Notes under the pieces: model-generated
Seen by the model: only the letters and a program-made list of their open reading frames with translations
Database searches by the model: none
What the model was told of the DNA's origin: nothing
Translations under genes and position numbers: made by a program
In this document: piece by piece, positions 51,801 through 64,000 of the stretch
How positions within the stretch are numbered: the first letter of the stretch is position 1
Layout of the letters: each line of letters starts with the position of its first letter
NCBI GenBank assembly: GCA_903813345.2
Contig: CAIIXF020000006.1
Coordinates: forward strand, 14,758,348 to 14,822,347
Direction of reading: 5' to 3'
DNA length: 64,000 nucleotides
DNA from: Owenia fusiformis
Lineage: Eukaryota; Annelida; Polychaeta; Sabellida; Oweniidae

Positions 51801-53182
51801 GAGCTTCATCCTCCCTCTTTCAGTTTACAATAAATCTCTGAACTCACCGAGCCATTCAGAGTCCGTCATCAAAATATGGACAACTTTCTGAATATGGAAA
51901 TTTACTCTGACATCACTGCATAGTTAATGAGCACGCATTTAGCATGTTTTCCTTTCAGCTCGCTGATTGGTTGAGAAATGATCAGCGTGGTAGGTTTGAA
52001 ATGATTTATGACTTGGGCTGTCATGGGCATGGGGGTGGGGCTACTAAACTGTAATATGGTTTTTACTATGCCAAGGGTAGTTCATAACTAGAATCTGCAC
52101 CAAGGTAAAAAAAGGCAAGCCTAATGAGTGTGACCACAAAAAGCAAGCAAAATATTCCCTCACAAATAATTCAAGTAAATATTTTAAACTGTAATATAAT
52201 TGTTAGTTTTTTATATATAAAAACAAGAATCACAAAGGAAAGAGAGTTTTCTATGATATCAGATTTATGAAACAAAGTTTACAAATAAAATAAAATGGGA
52301 GAATAGGTGACCCCTTACTTCGTTTGCACAAAGCTATCTCTTGGGAGATCTAAAAGATGGCCATGAGCAAATATAATAAGTTGACCCTTAGGCAGTTAGG
52401 TGCATCATTCAAATATTAAGTGTTTATTTCTCCACATTCCACTTGCAACGATTTACTTGGAGAATGCGCTGGGTATGAACATTTTTTCTATTATGATAAA
52501 TCAGGGTCTCTCACGAGCTTTAGATGAAGAAAGCCAATAAATCAGAATGATATATTCCCGGGCATATATTGTCCCATACTTTTGCAGTTCAAATCCCCGG
52601 GTTTTAGACATTCATTTTTCGTTTAGTACTACTACCTCGTTTACAGAAGATTTTCAATTTAAATGAGGTCAAAGCGGTTTCTCACCTGAATACTTTGTAA
52701 GTATAATTATCCTTCTTAAGAAAATATTCAGGTAGGAAAAGTTATTAAATACTATTGATATCATAATATTCAGGGTTTTCGTAACTTTTGACACGTGCAA
52801 GTATCATGAATTACGTGAAATCAACTTGAAACTTTTCAAACTTTTGGTTCATTATAAAATGGCGTCAATTGATAGGAATTTCTACTTGATAATTTAGAAT
52901 TAGAATTTACCCGAAAGCTACATATTAGATAGCTAGTATCTATCAATCTTTTCAGAGCATTTCAAAATAAATTTTCTCATCATTCTGTGGTGTATTTTTG
53001 AAGATCTGTGTCCAAATACCTTGATTACAGGTGTGAGTAAATACAGGAAATACAGGTATTGGTAAGAAAATTTTAAAGTGAGTCATATTTGATAAAATTG
53101 GTGAATTTTGAAATATAGTCACCAAAACTAACATTCCCCTGGGCAATAAAATATGCATAACTTAGTGACAAAAATTTAATTA

Positions 53183-53573
53183 GAGTCCATTTCACTGCTT
53201 CATTTCGTCAGTAGAACGGCAAAAATAAGAAATTGGGAGACCACTGTGCAATAATATATGGAAAAGTATATTCATAATGTACATGAATGACATTTGTATA
53301 TCTTGGATTGCTTCTAGTTTGGCTTATAAAGTGTGTGGCCTCTTATATTTAGATGTTTCTCTGCCATGTTATTTTCAATAAGATTAACATGGCTGAAATT
53401 CTTCAAATTACAAGACGGCACAGGCTTATTGCACAAAAAACTAAAAAATCTGAAATATACAAATGTCATTCATGTACATTATGAATATACTTTTCCATAT
53501 ATTCTTGCACAATGGTCTCCCAATTTCTTATTTTTGCCGTTCTACTGACGAAATGAAGCAGTGAAATGGACTC
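53183..53573. mobile_element. 391-bp palindromic MITE, TA duplication
   Basis: TA flanks; ends GAGTCCATTTCACTG and inverse; arms match almost to the centre (AATATATGGAAAAGTATATT and inverse). Confidence 0.75.
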
Positions 53574-53638
53574 TAGAGGGGGTTTGGCTTGTGGTAGTAA
53601 ATTTGTCAGGCGAGTCAATAGAGGGGCCAATAGACAAC

Positions 53639-54634
53639 CGTAAAATTTTAATGTTTGGAACTACAGCCCATTTCACTGTTTTATTTCGTCAGTAGAACCC
53701 CAAAAATAAGAAATCAGGGGACCATTGTGCAATAATATATGGAAAAGTATATTCATATTGTACATGAATGACATTTGTATATTTCAGATTATTTAGTTTT
53801 TTGTGCAATATGCCTATGCCCTCTTGTAATATAAAGAATTTCAGCCATGTTAATCTTTTTGAAAATACTATGGCAGAGAAGCATCAAAATATACGAGGCC
53901 ACATACTTTGAAAACCAAACAAGAAGCAATCAAAGATATACAAATGTCATTTATGTGCAATAGAAATATATTTTTTCATATATTATTACATAATGATCTT
54001 TTGATTTCTTATTTTTTAGGTTTTACTGACGAAATAAAACAATGAAATGGGCTGTACATAAAATTTGAAATGTTTGGAACTAGCTACTTTCAATTTAAAA
54101 AATAAGCAATCGAATGACTATATTGCAACAGTATATGAAAAAAATGGAAACATATGTACAAGTCCTAACTTTTGTATATTAAATATTATTGCTAAACTAC
54201 AAAACAAACTAAAATATACAAAAGTTAGGACATGTACAAATGTTTCTATTTTTACATATTCTGTTTCAGTTAATGGTCCTTAAATTGCTTATTTTTTAGA
54301 TTCAAAGTAGTTCCAAACGCAACAGTATATGAAAAAATGGAAACATATGTACAAGTCCTAACTTCAGATAGTTATGTATAATGTGCAGCAAAGCTGTGCC
54401 CTTTTGTAATTTAGGGAGTTTCAGCTATGTGAATTTTTTCGAAAATAACATGGCAGAAAAGCATCAAAATATAAGAGGCCACAGATATGATAGCCAAACT
54501 ACAAAACTAACTAAAAAATACAAAAGTTAGGACATGTATAAATGTTTCTATTTTTACATATTCTGTTTCAATATGGACCTTTAATTGCTTATTTTTTAGA
54601 TTCAAAGTAGTTCCAAACATTTAAAATTTTACTT
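53639..54634. mobile_element. Outer inverted-repeat element with ATGTTTGGAACTA ends
   Basis: GTAAAATTTTAATGTTTGG at the left and the inverse TTCCAAACATTTAAAATTTT at the right. Further inverted copies of TTAAAAAATAAGCAAT, and repeats of ACAGTATATGAAAAAA and AAAAGTTAGGACATGTA, lie inside. The layout implies several rounds of nested insertion. Confidence 0.55.
53664..54054. mobile_element. 391-bp palindromic MITE, second diverged copy
   Basis: Same length and same core as 53183-53573, TA flanks, ends CAGCCCATTTCACTG and CAATGAAATGGGCTG. It is inserted within the larger inverted repeat 53639-54634. Confidence 0.75.
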
Positions 54635-57565
54635 TAGATGCTACCATGGTGATACTACCTTCTTAATCTGAGTTGTTTTTAAATATTTTATTATCCTCTC
54701 GACAACCCAGACTGACGAAATGACCTTGAAACCAAGAGTGACGAGATAAGCGCTCAAATTTTTTTTACTGAAATTGGTCTTACTAGAACAATTTTCATCC
54801 AATTTACACAAAAATTGTTTTAAAATGTGTAGAAATGATCTCTGCTGTCTAATTTTATTAAAATGAACAGCACCTGTTGTTGTAAAACTTCTCTGGTTTC
54901 AATCGATTTTAGAATTTTATTAAAATGAGCAGTATGTACTTGTTTGAAAAAATTCTCTGGTTTCAATAGATTTTAGATCGTGGCATTCAAAAGGTTACGG
55001 AGCTAGACCAAATCTTATTATAATTATACGGGCCCCTTTGATAGAAATGTTGAAGAGATAACATGACTTTGGTTTAATTTTGAAATTTTACAACATGGAA
55101 ATCACAACATTTTTTAACCCCAAAGGCATCCTCACTTTCTATTTCTTGATTCTAAAGAAATTCTGGGATTTTTGTTTTACTAATCCTTTTTTTGTTCATT
55201 TATTAATCTCTAAAAAGTTTCCAAAAAGGTTCCTACTGGAAAACATTGTTTTGTATAAAGAAAAAAGTTAGTAGGACTATATGTTGTTTATAGCGAATGT
55301 TTTTACTTTGTGACATGCAAAACATTTAACTTCCCATTTTTTCCAATCCTGATTTTTGCCTTTTGTAAATATTATTCGTTAATGGTTTAGGCAAGGCTGG
55401 GATGAGTCAATAAAAAAAATATATATATATGAAATAATTTTATTCAATCAAATACCACCTATACTTTGACATACCTCTATTCTTCTTCTATCACTTTTAT
55501 AAGGATGTTTTGCTTTGATTTGTATAAAAATTCAAGATTATTTGAAAAACATTTTCAGACATTGGGTAAATCGCAAATGAGAATCTCTACATTTTTCCAC
55601 ATTAGCAAGATATATTTATGCTCATATCTATTTTGTAGGGTCATTTCATCATAGAGTCACTGCATGTAAATGTATAAATCAGATCTCAAATGGATTCTGG
55701 TAGATTCATGCTAATGATTATTTTAGCTGTTAAATTGTATATGCCTATCGAGATTCGTATGTTCAAATTATCAAGTCTTTTGAAGGGCATGGTCTATGGA
55801 ATGATGTGTTCACTATATGCAACGATCAAAACTGATACTAGTAGGTACTACAAGCATACTAGACATTCCTAAACCTAGAACATGAAGAACTACTAAACAA
55901 GTCACATATAATCACATTCAAAGTCAGCACATACTAGGAGATGTTATCATGGAATATTCCAGTAACCATGGTGACGAAGATAGTATACAGTTACAGTTAA
56001 CACCCAGAACATCTCCTACATACATCACATTACTGTGAGTGTCATTTATGGATGGTTTCATTAGTGAATATACTTAGAACCACTGATAAGATAAATTTAA
56101 CACTCAACTTGAATATTTTTCCAGGAGTTTTTTTTCGAAAAGCTGTAAACAAGATTGTTGTTCATCTCTATTCAGATAGGCTCAGATAATAGTTGTGTAT
56201 CCTAATACCCAGACTCTATCAGTAAAATGATATCCTCTGAGTGTAGGTTAACTCTCATGGATATGCTTAGTCTAAAATAGTATAAGCTTTTATCTCTAGG
56301 TCAGGGTCTCTAGGCCAGGGCTCATTTGTTCCCAGGAGCCAAATCTAAATTTGTTCCTTAATATTCTGATAATTAAATTTGTAGATACGGTCATTATGGC
56401 ATTATTTCAGTTGTCTTAGTCCAAAGCAGTACTTTGGTCAACTAATATTGATGATCCTTTTTCTCAATGATATAGCTAATTATGTGAAATTATAAGGATT
56501 TCTTCAGATCTGATGCAAAAAACTGTGTATTTAGGGTCAGGAAAACCTTAAATTGTTTCAAGCGGCAAATCAATTTTCATCTTCATCAACACATAAGAGC
56601 CTATGATATAAGGACCTATTTACTATGTTTAGGAAAAGATGTGCGCTTGGAGTCTCATCACTAGTATCATGTATACTGAAAAGAATCAAATTATGAATGG
56701 AATTATACACTGTTGTAGAATCTGAAATCACAGTCAGGCCAAAGTATTTTAAAATATAAACAAAACATTTTTTGTGTAGATTTACATGCTCCTGCATATT
56801 TGATTGAATATGTTTATATTTTAGGCTACTTTGGCCTAACAGTGTATGAGTGCATTGTTTCAAATGTACATGATACGAGTGACAAATCCCATAGCCACAG
56901 ACAATACATAAAATAAATTCTGTAATGGCTATGGGTTTTGGAATGATATTTTTGTTTGATGGTGTTTTCTGTTTTCTTAGAATTACTTAAATTTCAAAAG
57001 TAACACCTTAACAGACATCTCTATAGAAACCTGGAGTTGCTAGTAGCAACCAGCAACAAACACTATGTTATTCAAACCAAATCCAGGTACGATAGAATCT
57101 GAGAAGCACAGGTTTCTAAAATAAATTCCACATTCTTGATGTAAGATGTGAAGCCTCTTACGAGGTAAATGTGAAAGTTTAAAGGTTACATTTGGTGGAA
57201 TCATTTTTGGATGTTCTTGTAGCTATATTTACAAAATATGCATTTCATATACATTACAAATATGACTATAAGTATAATTTTGAGTTCCATGAACAGTCTT
57301 GTTTCATGACTGGGTAGAATACAAAGTTAAGATATCATAAGTAGAAGATGTATTTTGCTTGAGTTATTTTCACTTTTCTTCTTAAGCTTTGGAAATACAC
57401 TAACAATTGTATGCAAAGGTAAAAACATTCTTGTTTGAATTAACCTGTACTGTATTTATTCATTTATTATCAAATCTCCATTTATATTTCCAGTTTACGA
57501 GTAAGATAGTACCAAGCAAGAAGAAAACATAACATATATCCTAGTGGATATAGGAAGTCATCACC

Positions 57566-60500
57566 ATGACGACTGAGGGATTCGGGACGTGCTTAAAATA
57601 TTGCACATTTGTGTTTAACTTGATTTTCTTCGTAAGTGAAAATTCTTCTTGGGTAAAAGTAAATTATTTTCATGTTACAAAAATTAAGAATACACATACT
57701 GTATTTTGATATTTAGATTCATAAATGTGTTATTCTTTAGAATATTTTAGATTCATTTACATTCTTTAATATATTATAAACATTGAAATAGGCAAATCAT
57801 TAATAGTAGGCGAAGGTTTGTGATGAAACCCCAGGGGTGCCATTATAATATTGGACTGAGTCAAAATTATAGGACATAAATAATAAATTTTAACATGGAA
57901 ACAGTTGCAGAATTCTTGAAAACCACAAATTTGGTAGAGAACAACTAAAGAAAACAATCGTCTATTGCCTGTTGCTTATGACATCTCACTGGGATTCAAA
58001 GTATAATTGTGTAAATTGCATTTCAGTTGGCAGGTGGTGCTCTTGTTGGGGTTGGAATATGGATGGCAGTAGACAGAAACTTCTTGACGTCAATCATAGG
58101 CACAGCATTATACACAGTGGTGTGTGTAGTAATCATAGCGTGTGGAGCGATCTCATTGTTCATTGCATTCTTTGGATGCTGTGGGGCCATAAATGAGAAC
58201 AGATGCATGTTAATGACCGTAAGTATTGTAGAAGGATACGAAGAAATAATACAAATACAATTTTACGAATATTCACTCTGCACTTGGGCGATTGAAAGAA
58301 TTTACATCATAATATTTTATGGAGAAATAAACAAATCTAATTAAAAAATTGCAAAACAAGAAGAAAACGTAAGTATAGACATAGATACATTAATCACTGT
58401 GAACCCATATACATGTGCATGTTAGTGACTGTAGGTAAAGGGAAGTATGATTGGAAAAAGCAGAACCCATAACTTCAAAGATTTGTGGGTTTTGTTTTTT
58501 GGGGCCACCCTGTACATGAGCATGTTGATGATTGAAATGTATTTTTGCTTCATTTCCACTGTCGGATGAGTAAAAATACATGTATCATGCATATAAAATG
58601 AGACAATTTTAAAGAATTTAAAGTCTTGGTAGCTGTCAGAATACTTGTATTGTTTTGTTTATTTATTTTCAGGTAGAAATGACATTTGTTATAAATAATG
58701 AGTAAATATTATCTTCTGTTTTTCAGTATTTTGTGTTCCTCTTGGTAATTCTAATACTGTTGCTAGTAGGAGGCATCTTAGCTGTAGTCTTCAGAACAAC
58801 TGTAAGTAGAATCCAATTTCATCATAAAAATTGCGCATTAAGTTCATTTTATTCTCAGAGTTTTACCTTTTACACTAAACTATTCATTGTGAATGGAGAT
58901 CTGCCATTTTATGATTTTTATTTTTAAAATCCCACCTATTATTTTGTTCTTTTAGAACACTACAGTGCAGTGCATTGCAATTGCAGTCTGAGTACAGTGT
59001 GTTGCAATACAGTACAATTCAATACTGCACACTACAGTGCAATGCAATTCCAGATAATAGTGTGTAACAGTACAGTACAATTCAATACTGCACACTACAG
59101 TGCAATGCAATTGCAGATAATAGTGTGTAACAGTACAAAACAATTCAATACTGCACACTACAGTGCAATGCAATTTCAGATAATAGTGTGTAACAGTACA
59201 AAACAATTCAATACTGTACACTACAGTGCAATGCAATTCCAGATAATAGTGTGTAACAGTACAGTACAATTCAATACTGCACACTACAGTGCAATGCAAT
59301 TGCAGATAATAGTGTGTAACAGTACAAAACAATTCAATACTGTACACTACAGTGCAATGCAATTCCAGATAATAGTGTGTAACAGTACAGTACAATTCAA
59401 TACTGCACACTACAGTGCAATGCAATTGCAGATAATAGTGTGTAACAGTACAAAACAATTCAATACTGTACACTACAGTGCAATGCAATTGCAGATAATA
59501 GTGTGTAACAGTACAAAACAATTCAATACTGTACACTACAGTGCAATGCAATTTCAGATAATAGTGTGTAACAGTACAGTACAATTCAATACTGTACACT
59601 ACAGTGCAATGCAATTCCAGATAATAGTGTGTAACAGTACATTACAATTCAATACTGCACACTACAGTGCAATGCAATTGCAGATAATAGTGTGTAACAG
59701 TACAAAACAATTCAATACTGTACACTACAGTGCAATGCAATTGCAGATAATAGTGTGTAACAGTACAAAACAATTCAATACTGTACACTACAGTGCAATG
59801 CAATTGCAGATAATAGTGTGTAACAGTACAGAACAATTCAATACTGTACACTACAGTGCAATGCAATTGCAGATAATAGTGTGTAACAGTACAAAACAAT
59901 TCAATACTGTACACTACAGTGCAATGCAATTGCAGATAATAGTGTGTAACAGTACAGAACAATTCGATACTGTACATGACAGTGCAATGCAATTGCAGAT
60001 AATAGTGTGTAACAGTACAGAACAATTCAATACTGTACACTACAGTGCAATGCAATTCCAGATAATAGTGTGTAACAGTACAGTACAATTCAATACTGCA
60101 CACTACAGTGCAATGCAATTGCAGATAATAGTGTGTAACAGTACAAAACAATTCAATACTGTACACTACAGTGCAATGCAATTTCAGATAATAGCGTGTA
60201 ACAGTACAGTACAATTCAATACTGCACACTACAGTGCAATGCAATTGCAGATAATAGTGTGTAACAGTACAAAACAATTCAATACTGCACACTACAGTGC
60301 AATGCAATTTCAGATAATAGTGTGTAACAGTACAGTACAATTCAATACTGTACACTACAGTGCAATGCAATTGCAGATAATAGTGTGTAACAGTACAGAA
60401 CAATTCGATACTGTACATGACAGTGCAATGCAATTGCAGATAATAGTGTGTAACAGTACAGAACAATTCGATACTGTACACTACAGTGCAATGCAATTCC

Positions 60501-63454
60501 AGATAATAGTGTGTAACAGTACAGTACAATTCAATACTGCACACTACAGTGCAATGCAATTGCAGATAATAGTGTGTAACAGTACAAAACAATTCAATAC
60601 TGTACACTACAGTGCAATGCAATTTCAGATAATAGCGTGTAACAGTACAGTACAATTCAATACTGCACACTACAGTGCAATGCAATTGCAGATAATAGTG
60701 TGTAACAGTACAAAACAATTCAATACTGCACACTACAGTGCAATGCAATTTCAGATAATAGTGTGTAACAGTACAGTACAATTCAATACTGTACACTACA
60801 GTGCAATGCAATTGCAGATAATAGTGTGTAACAGTACAGTACAATTCAATACTGTACACTACAGTGCAATGCAATTGCAGATAATAGTGTGTAACAGTAC
60901 AGAACAATTCGATACTGTACATGACAGTGCAATGCAATTGCAGATAATAGTGTGTAACAGTACAGAACAATTCGATACTGTACATGACAGTGCAGTAGTG
61001 GGCAGGGTAGTAAAATACAGATAGACAACTGTATAGTGGCTTTATTGGTCAATAATTCTACATCTAAATATTAACACATATTTATACCTATTCCAGTTAA
61101 CTAACAGTATGCAAAGTGCTATGGATGACTCCCTAAAGAACAGATATGGCTATAACTTGAATGAGGAATTGAATCAAGCAATCACACAGGGCTGGGATAT
61201 GGCACAGGACAGAGTAAGCAATCAACATTTATTTGTTATTACATGCACATTATAGTGGTGGCTAGTTGAAACCAATTACATTTAGATACCTCATCAATAG
61301 CCTCATAAGGGCTGATTCCTTACAGATTTTCTGTAAAAATAAAAACTTACAAAACAATTAAGTAGACCAAATCTTTGAAACCCATGCATTATAATAGTAA
61401 TCGCCATGGGATGGTTGATCCAAAAATGTTACGCCAAAAATGGCCTAACACACTACTACACATAATATTTCCTTTCCCCTTATGCGTTACATTTTGGAAT
61501 TTTTGTATTACATCTTCATAAATCAGATCATATTTTGTGTTAAATATTTAATTAGGTTTGAAACATTATTCATTTGTCTTTTGTTTGTTTCCAGTTACAA
61601 TGCTGTGCTATTGCAAATAAAGGTTGGAAAATTTATAGACAGACCAATTGGTACAAGTACTGGCCAGATCAGAGTAAGTTTTAATCTTCTATATAACCTT
61701 TACCATATAAGCGTCACAGCTTAGTGTCTGTAACAGTCATCGTATTTTTGTAACCATTTGAATTCTTCGATAAAATTTGTTTAATACGAAATTTTTACTG
61801 GCACAAGAACAGACTAGTACCAGCACCTGGTGAGATTACTGGTATGACTGGGTATTTACATGGTTGCAATGTTGAATTTTTCAGTAAATCTTGTCATCAA
61901 CCGAAAACTGTAATTGGATTCAAATTAGATTTGTACATCTAGAGTGGATTAGCTTTTGTCTCAATGGTGTGACTCTAAATCTCCTGGTAGTTTTGCTCCT
62001 CAGGTGCAATTTATATCACTGTCTGTCTTGTCTTTATGTTTTAACATAATCACATGCATTTTGAGTACAATGTTTCATATCATGAATATTTTGATGATTA
62101 ATATGACATTTGTACAAATCTTGAGGTTACCAGGGTCTAATTTTCATTAATCGTTAATTTACAATACTTTGCATGCTAAATGATTTTATCTTTAATTTCT
62201 GTTTTGAAAATAAAGCGATTTCTGTTTCCATCATTTTAATGTAATTGTACTGTTGTAAAACAACAAAACTGTTTACATGACAACACAATTCTTGAAAAAG
62301 ACCTAAATTTCATACACCATTTGTAAATACAGTTACAGTTTATGTATAATCTAAATGCTATATTTCTTACAGACAACAAACCTTGGGTGCCTGAAAGTTG
62401 TTGTACGAAAGATGCTCAGTTTCGTTATTTGAACACCAAAATCTGTCAGTTTGGAACAGGAATGCCACCTGCTACGGAAACTGGTGCAAAGAATGACTAC
62501 CTCCATTACACGGTATGTTCTACTGAATGCTTCATCAAAAGGAGGTCCTGACAGAGTAAAACATTATTCAATTTTGACCAAGATTGTATGGAATCCTTAT
62601 ATGGAACTCAAAAAACTAGGCAAAACTGGAAAACAGTTCTCAAAAATTTCTTTATTCTTTTAGGGGTGCTATGAAGCTGGAATTAACTTTTTATATCAGC
62701 ATGCTTATATCATGATCGGACTAGGATTTGGGGTGATATTTTTACTGGTAAGTTACATTCAGAATTAATCAGTTTTATGTGATATATGAAATACTATAAT
62801 AACAGCAAACTTTGGTGTGGGTTACTAATTTATAATTCAATGAATATCAAGAATACACATAACTAATATTCTTGTCTAATGAGACTTGCATACCCTCTTT
62901 ATTGATTTTTATTTATCCTTTTGCTTAATGTAAATAGACATGGAATCTTTAACTTTTGGTTGTTTGACTGTGTAGACATAAATACTGCTATGATTAAAAC
63001 CCTTGTGTAACTGTAATCACAGTACATCCTATCAGTTTTAGAGCCATTTTCTTGTGTAATTATAACTTGCTAACAAATTCCTCTCTGAGATTATGTAATT
63101 ATAGTACTCTATAATCTATCCATTAAATAATCATTTCCACAACATTGAAATAAATTATGCCTTAACATTATCTTTTGATTAACATAAATTCTCATCTAAA
63201 AACATGCTTACAGGTGAATTTCTTAGTCATGCATAGAGGCACTATTTATCAGATATATTCATTCTGAGAAAACTCCAAAATTTCATAATTGAAATTTATT
63301 ATTGCTGTTTTTGTTGTGCCTCTATGTTAATTTGAGACTAAACTATTTCTATTGCTATGTAATCATGCCTTTCGCGTTGAAATTAAACATGTTTCTATTG
63401 CAGATATTTGGACTTGTCATCACTTTTATGCTCATGAGACAGCTAGAACTCTAA
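57566..63454 (+). CDS. Tetraspanin, 8 coding exons
   Basis: Tetraspanins are four-pass membrane proteins that organise integrins and other partners in membrane microdomains. Exons: 57566-57631, 58027-58218, 58727-58801, 61097-61213, 61595-61673, 62373-62512, 62664-62747, 63404-63454; all GT-AG with matching phases, 267 aa. The ATG has a CACCATGA context, and an acceptor at 57493 suggests a spliced 5' UTR. TM1 spans about residues 12-36, TM2 47-70 with the hallmark FFGCCGAINENRCML after it, TM3 about 85-109, TM4 about 236-260. The large loop (110-229) carries six cysteines: CC at 153-154 (CCA instead of the usual CCG), SCC at 186-187 in VPESCC, C201 and C225. Several introns fall at positions common in the family. 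The exact subfamily is not clear. Intron 3 carries the 63-bp tandem array. Confidence 0.92.
58985..61005 (+). repeat. 63-bp tandem repeat array, about 32 copies
   Basis: The unit (starts like CAATTCAATACTGTACACTA, then CAGTGCAATGCAATTGCAGA and TAATAGTGTGTAACAGTACA) repeats about 32 times inside tetraspanin intron 3. Variable sites are TGCAC/TGTAC, AATTGCAG/AATTCCAG/AATTTCAG and CAGTACAA/CAAAACAA/CAGAACAA. A rare TAATAGCGTG variant occurs at 60195 and again at 60636, exactly 441 bases (7 units) later, within matching runs of variants. So at least one recent 7-unit duplication took place. Because 63 is divisible by 3 and the unit lacks stops in some frames, long open frames appear on both strands; these are by-products of the repeat. 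Confidence 0.95.
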
Positions 63455-64000
63455 GCATCACTATCAAGTATAAACCTCTCTCTCTCTTTTCTTATTCTGC
63501 ACGCTGGCAGATTGTCATGCTTATTTAGTCCTGCATCAAACCCTTTTTCCGCCTCTTATAACAGCGCAACTTTTATCATTTGTTGGGTAGTTGGTAAAGG
63601 GGTCCAGACCATTGCTTATTAATATGTCACCACCAGAACTTTTTTGTGGATGGTGTTTGGCAGTTGGTGTTCAGGTTCAGCGACTGTAACAAATTCTTAC
63701 TATTTCAAATAACTGGTGGCGACATTTTGTCATGTTAATGAATTGTTATAATAATATGATTGTCATGGTAATGAGGTACACAGCCAAAATAATTTGGCGC
63801 CGTTTCGGCATCGAAAACATTCGGCGCTGTTATGGCACCGTTTCGACACCGTTCCGGCACCGAAACCTTTGGACACCAAAATTTGCCACCGGACTAGTCA
63901 GTCTATTTGGTGCCGAAACAGCACCGAAATTTGGCACCGAAACAGCGTCGAAAATCAGATTGCATTTTGGGGGTGTATATAAGACAGACATATTATTATG
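63455..64000. other. 3' flank of the tetraspanin gene
   Basis: The fourth copy of the GTGGTGGTGACATAAAA-type repeat lies at about 63620-63735 (here in degraded, partly inverted form), followed by the GGCACCGAAAC array. No AATAAA is seen, so the transcript may end with a variant signal or outside the window. Confidence 0.4.
63790..63965. repeat. GGCACCGAAAC / GTTTCGGTGCC inverted array
   Basis: Forward and inverse forms of TTTGGCACCGAAAC recur about ten times (GGCGCCGTTTCGG, GGCACCGTTTCG, GGTGCCGAAACAGC). The block reads as a decayed palindrome. It lies 340 bases after the tetraspanin stop. Confidence 0.6.

Larger units (their letters stand above)
50645..57565. other. Intergenic region between the p47 and tetraspanin genes
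   Basis: Contains the p47 3' UTR (to about 51220), nested palindromic elements at 53.2-54.6 kb and AT-rich sequence. The probable spliced 5' UTR of the tetraspanin begins after the acceptor at 57493. Nothing else recognisable. Confidence 0.5.

Noticed and set aside
55080-55271. 63-codon Phe/Lys-rich frame
   Set aside because: AT-rich chance frame, without family resemblance or splice partners.
57972-58208. Shorter frames overlapping tetraspanin exon 2
   Set aside because: Shadow frames of the real exon 58027-58218.
58952-60985. Open frames of 220 and 447 codons on the minus strand
   Set aside because: These are the complement of the same tandem repeat; the Cys/Tyr-rich peptides are repeat by-products.
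58985-61005. CRISPR-like array
   Set aside because: The repeats are contiguous 63-bp units without unique spacers, in an animal gene intron.
58970-61024. 684-codon open frame on the plus strand
   Set aside because: It is the 63-bp repeat read in a stop-free frame, begins at a GTG, and lies in the intron between two well-fitting tetraspanin exons.

Overview
This window is eukaryotic nuclear DNA from an invertebrate metazoan. The genes are split by many introns with GT-AG borders, the sequence is AT-rich, there are no operons or bacterial signals, and most of the DNA is intron or intergenic sequence full of small inverted-repeat transposons. The gene set (tetraspanin, p47/NSFL1C, CRACR2-type EF-hand protein, HNK-1-family sulfotransferase) is animal. 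I cannot fix the phylum; a marine lophotrochozoan or a non-vertebrate deuterostome would fit.

Layout. (1) 1-564, plus strand: last coding part of a carbohydrate sulfotransferase whose start lies before the window. (2) 29435 down to 1553, minus strand: a CRACR2A/CRACR2B (EFCAB4)-like calcium-sensor gene. I traced 14 coding exons by hand with every intron phase consistent, giving 633 aa. It also shows an alternative first exon (20892-20974), an alternative last exon with a strong acceptor (4675-4747), and a pair of sister exons near the 3' end (1999-2026 and 1553-1754). (3) 29436-41005: intergenic, with nested foldback elements, a decayed LINE fragment and other repeats. (4) 41066-50644, plus strand: the p97/VCP cofactor p47 (NSFL1C), ten exons, 380 aa, with UBA, SEP and UBX domains. 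(5) 50645-57565: intergenic, with nested palindromic transposons. (6) 57566-63454, plus strand: a tetraspanin, eight exons, 267 aa. Its third intron holds a 2-kb array of a 63-bp repeat.

The four genes belong to unrelated processes: sulfation in the Golgi, calcium-entry regulation, p97-dependent membrane fusion, and membrane organisation. Nothing suggests they work together.

The rest is dominated by non-autonomous DNA transposons. The clearest are a 4.9-kb foldback element carrying pieces of a protein-coding gene (7055-11944), three elements flanked by TTAA or a near-TTAA copy (42124-43117, 38871-39601, 38772-39974), a 1-kb foldback with CTAAC duplications (32090-33100), a pair of about 420-bp copies 44.5 kb apart, nested TA-flanked palindromes at 53-54.6 kb, and a cluster of CCGACAATTGTCGG palindromes (19158-20640). 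All exon models come from reading splice signals, phases and protein family resemblance by eye; no search or alignment was run.
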